A model generated the notes under the pieces. That model made no database searches and had not been told where the DNA came from. It worked only from the letters and a program-made list of their open reading frames with translations. A stretch of DNA of 64,000 nucleotides, from positions 318,485 to 382,484 of the forward strand of contig PASN01000010.1 of the NCBI GenBank assembly GCA_002711995.1, read 5' to 3'. Position numbers and translations under genes: made by a program. The number at the start of each line of letters is the position of its first letter. The first letter of the stretch is position 1. This document shows positions 62,533 to 64,000 of this stretch, piece after piece. Source of the DNA: Halobacteriovoraceae bacterium. Its GTDB lineage: Bacteria; Bdellovibrionota; Bacteriovoracia; Bacteriovoracales; Bacteriovoracaceae.

Positions 62533-63905
62533 AAAGGCTTCTTAAATACATCCTCATAGCCTCGATCTCCTGTGTTTTTCTTATCTATGCGTTGATGTCG
62601 GGCTTTCTATGGTGGAGCGAGGCCAACCTTCCCAAGGACTCAGGCCTTGGCTCCCTACACATAAACTCTGAAGAACAGCACAAACTTCTTTTAATCGACT
62701 CAGGCAAGGAGGGCCTGAAAAGAAGAATCGATGCGATAGAATCTGCCCAAACCACAATTGAGCTTGAATACTTCATCTATGAGCTTGATCTCGCCTCGCA
62801 AATCATAACCCAAAAGCTTATTGAAGCTGCGTCGCGTGGAGTGGAAATCAAAATACTGGTGGACTTCTCTGCGCCCGTTTTCAAACTAAGGCCTCAATAC
62901 GCGAGCTTCCTCAATAAATACGGCATCAAGGTTCGCTATTACAATACCGCCCCCCTGTTTCAATTCATTAACATTCAACACAGAAGCCACAGAAAGTTTT
63001 TGATTGTCGACTCCAAAACCGTAATCACGGGCGGAAGGAATATAGGAAGCGATTATTTCGACCTTTCAACCCACTATAACTTTCTGGACACAGATATTCA
63101 GGTTACAGGCCCCATTGTAAAAGACATCAGGAAAAGCTTTAATTCTTACTGGGAATCTTCTTTAGCTAGTGAGCCTGAATTAATAACAGAGACCATTACT
63201 GGATTCGTTAACCAAACAGAAGTGAAAAGAGTCCTTTCAAGTTTGGACGCTCAAATATTCCCAAAGGCTGAATTCGAGTGCAATAACATCGACTTTGTTA
63301 CTGACTCTCCAGGGCTTGAGCTAAAAAATAGAAAGGTCTATTCATACCTAGAAAACAAATTAGCCAGCGCCAAAGAAAGCGTGTTTGGTGAATCTCCCTA
63401 CTTTGTCCTAAGACCTGATGGCCTAAACCTTCTGGCCTCACTTGCTGAACGGAACATCAAGCAAACGTACCTAACAAACAGTCTGTACTCCACCGACGCT
63501 TATTACACCGTATCCGCTTTTTTACCTGTAGCGGACAATCTCCTGGATCTAGGAATCAAGCTTTACCTCTACAATGGAAAGGCATTAGAGCCTGATCATC
63601 AATCACGCTGGGGACTTCACGCTAAAAGAGCGGTTATTGATGGCAGGCACACTTTAATTGGTACCTATAATATTGATCCTCGTTCAGCGAATCTTAATTC
63701 GGAGGTTTTAATTTCCTGCAACGATAACGAACTATTGGCCAAGAGAGTTTTATCTAGTATGAAAAGCAGACGAAAGAACGCTTGGCAGTTGCAAGATGCA
63801 AAAAGCGATGTTTATACGGTGATAACCAAGGAAGCGGCCTGGAGGCAGAAGATAAAAATGCTGGTCGTTCTGCCATTGGCAAAGATATTTGACTTTTTAC
63901 TGTGA
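62529..63905 (+). CDS. Phospholipase D-family (cardiolipin synthase-like) membrane enzyme
   Basis: The protein is 458 residues. An N-terminal membrane anchor (YILIASISCVFLIYALMSGF) precedes two HKD catalytic motifs: HRSHRKFLIVDSKTVITGGR with GSDYF after it (about 153-180), and LHAKRAVIDGRHTLIGTYNI with DPRS after it (about 365-390). The paired HxKxxxxD sites form one active site of phosphatidyltransferases such as cardiolipin synthase. It should act on envelope phospholipids. It is coupled by a 4-base overlap to the exported methyltransferase-fold gene. No gene is seen in the last 95 bases of the window. Confidence 0.87.
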   Translation: MKRLLKYILIASISCVFLIYALMSGFLWWSEANLPKDSGLGSLHINSEEQHKLLLIDSGKEGLKRRIDAIESAQTTIELEYFIYELDLASQIITQKLIEAASRGVEIKILVDFSAPVFKLRPQYASFLNKYGIKVRYYNTAPLFQFINIQHRSHRKFLIVDSKTVITGGRNIGSDYFDLSTHYNFLDTDIQVTGPIVKDIRKSFNSYWESSLASEPELITETITGFVNQTEVKRVLSSLDAQIFPKAEFECNNIDFVTDSPGLELKNRKVYSYLENKLASAKESVFGESPYFVLRPDGLNLLASLAERNIKQTYLTNSLYSTDAYYTVSAFLPVADNLLDLGIKLYLYNGKALEPDHQSRWGLHAKRAVIDGRHTLIGTYNIDPRSANLNSEVLISCNDNELLAKRVLSSMKSRRKNAWQLQDAKSDVYTVITKEAAWRQKIKMLVVLPLAKIFDFLL

Positions 63906-64000
63906 CACCTAGAGTGTAGCGACCACTTTTTGCTAATTCTCTATCTCTTTCCTCTCCCACGCGTTCATCATATGAGAGCATGCCTCCTCAAACCAACAAA

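Noticed and set aside
63754-63981. 75-codon leftward frame at the right end
   Set aside because: Most of it is antisense to the end of the PLD gene; no start signal supports it.
1-64000. CRISPR array, tRNA, rRNA or insertion sequence
   Set aside because: No regularly spaced repeats, no cloverleaf with the GTTCRANYC arm and no transposase or terminal inverted repeats were seen when reading the window.

Overview
The window reads as a chromosomal segment of a low-GC, Gram-negative, respiratory bacterium. It has many short genes with Sec signal peptides, an outer-membrane-type beta-barrel, lipoproteins, a cytochrome c nitrite reductase and an ECF sigma factor. The mix of secreted proteins of unknown function with a LamG surface protein would fit Bdellovibrionota (Bacteriovorax-like) or a related marine lineage. 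That is inference from style only: there is no rRNA or other marker gene here. I saw no tRNA, rRNA, CRISPR array, insertion sequence or prophage.

Layout. 1-6.5 kb: the end of a LamG surface protein, a hybrid histidine kinase, a zinc-ribbon/PH membrane protein and a long cystathionine gamma-synthase-like PLP enzyme. 6.6-12.5 kb: a decaying redox/detoxification region. It holds an SDR pseudogene with an internal deletion, azlCD, and an HxlR-regulated mdaB operon whose downstream genes are broken (a peroxiredoxin with an in-frame amber, a truncated LtrA and the tail of an old yellow enzyme). A secreted kinase-like protein, a GST and the intact SDR paralogue follow. 12.6-24.4 kb: a GNAT, a 970-residue secreted protein, small exported proteins, a coupled pair of PLP enzymes (fold type I plus an alanine-racemase-fold decarboxylase) and an atypical dihydroorotate dehydrogenase. 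24.5-28.4 kb: a 1276-residue 5-oxoprolinase fused to a gamma-glutamylcyclotransferase, which puts two consecutive steps of gamma-glutamyl catabolism in one chain. 28-36.4 kb: exported proteins, periplasmic glutathione peroxidase, OsmC, an ECF sigma/membrane-partner pair, the nrfH-nrfA-nnrS nitrite-reduction operon and an acyl-ACP thioesterase. 36.5-48.5 kb: HDAC-like amidohydrolase with cupin, tautomerase, SRPBCC, sensor kinase, AbgT transporter, a visibly GC-richer large catalase convergent with an SDR, and small membrane and lipoprotein genes. 48.5-57.1 kb: exported proteins, GNATs, a LysR/VOC divergent pair, and a histidine kinase with an AhpD-like N-terminus plus its receiver. 57.2-58.8 kb: an AbiE-type toxin-antitoxin locus with two palindromic operators; the toxin is interrupted at a 9-A tract. 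59.1-63.9 kb: a membrane FAD-linked oxidase divergent from a Tat-type exported methyltransferase-fold protein and a phospholipase D-family enzyme.

The strongest leads for new biology are the oxoprolinase-cyclotransferase fusion, the two-PLP-enzyme operon, the AhpD-like sensor kinase, the homopolymer-interrupted AbiEii toxin, and the FAD oxidase/exported methyltransferase/PLD cluster with its apparently bidirectional, leaderless promoter. Functional names rest on motifs read by eye; no database search was run.
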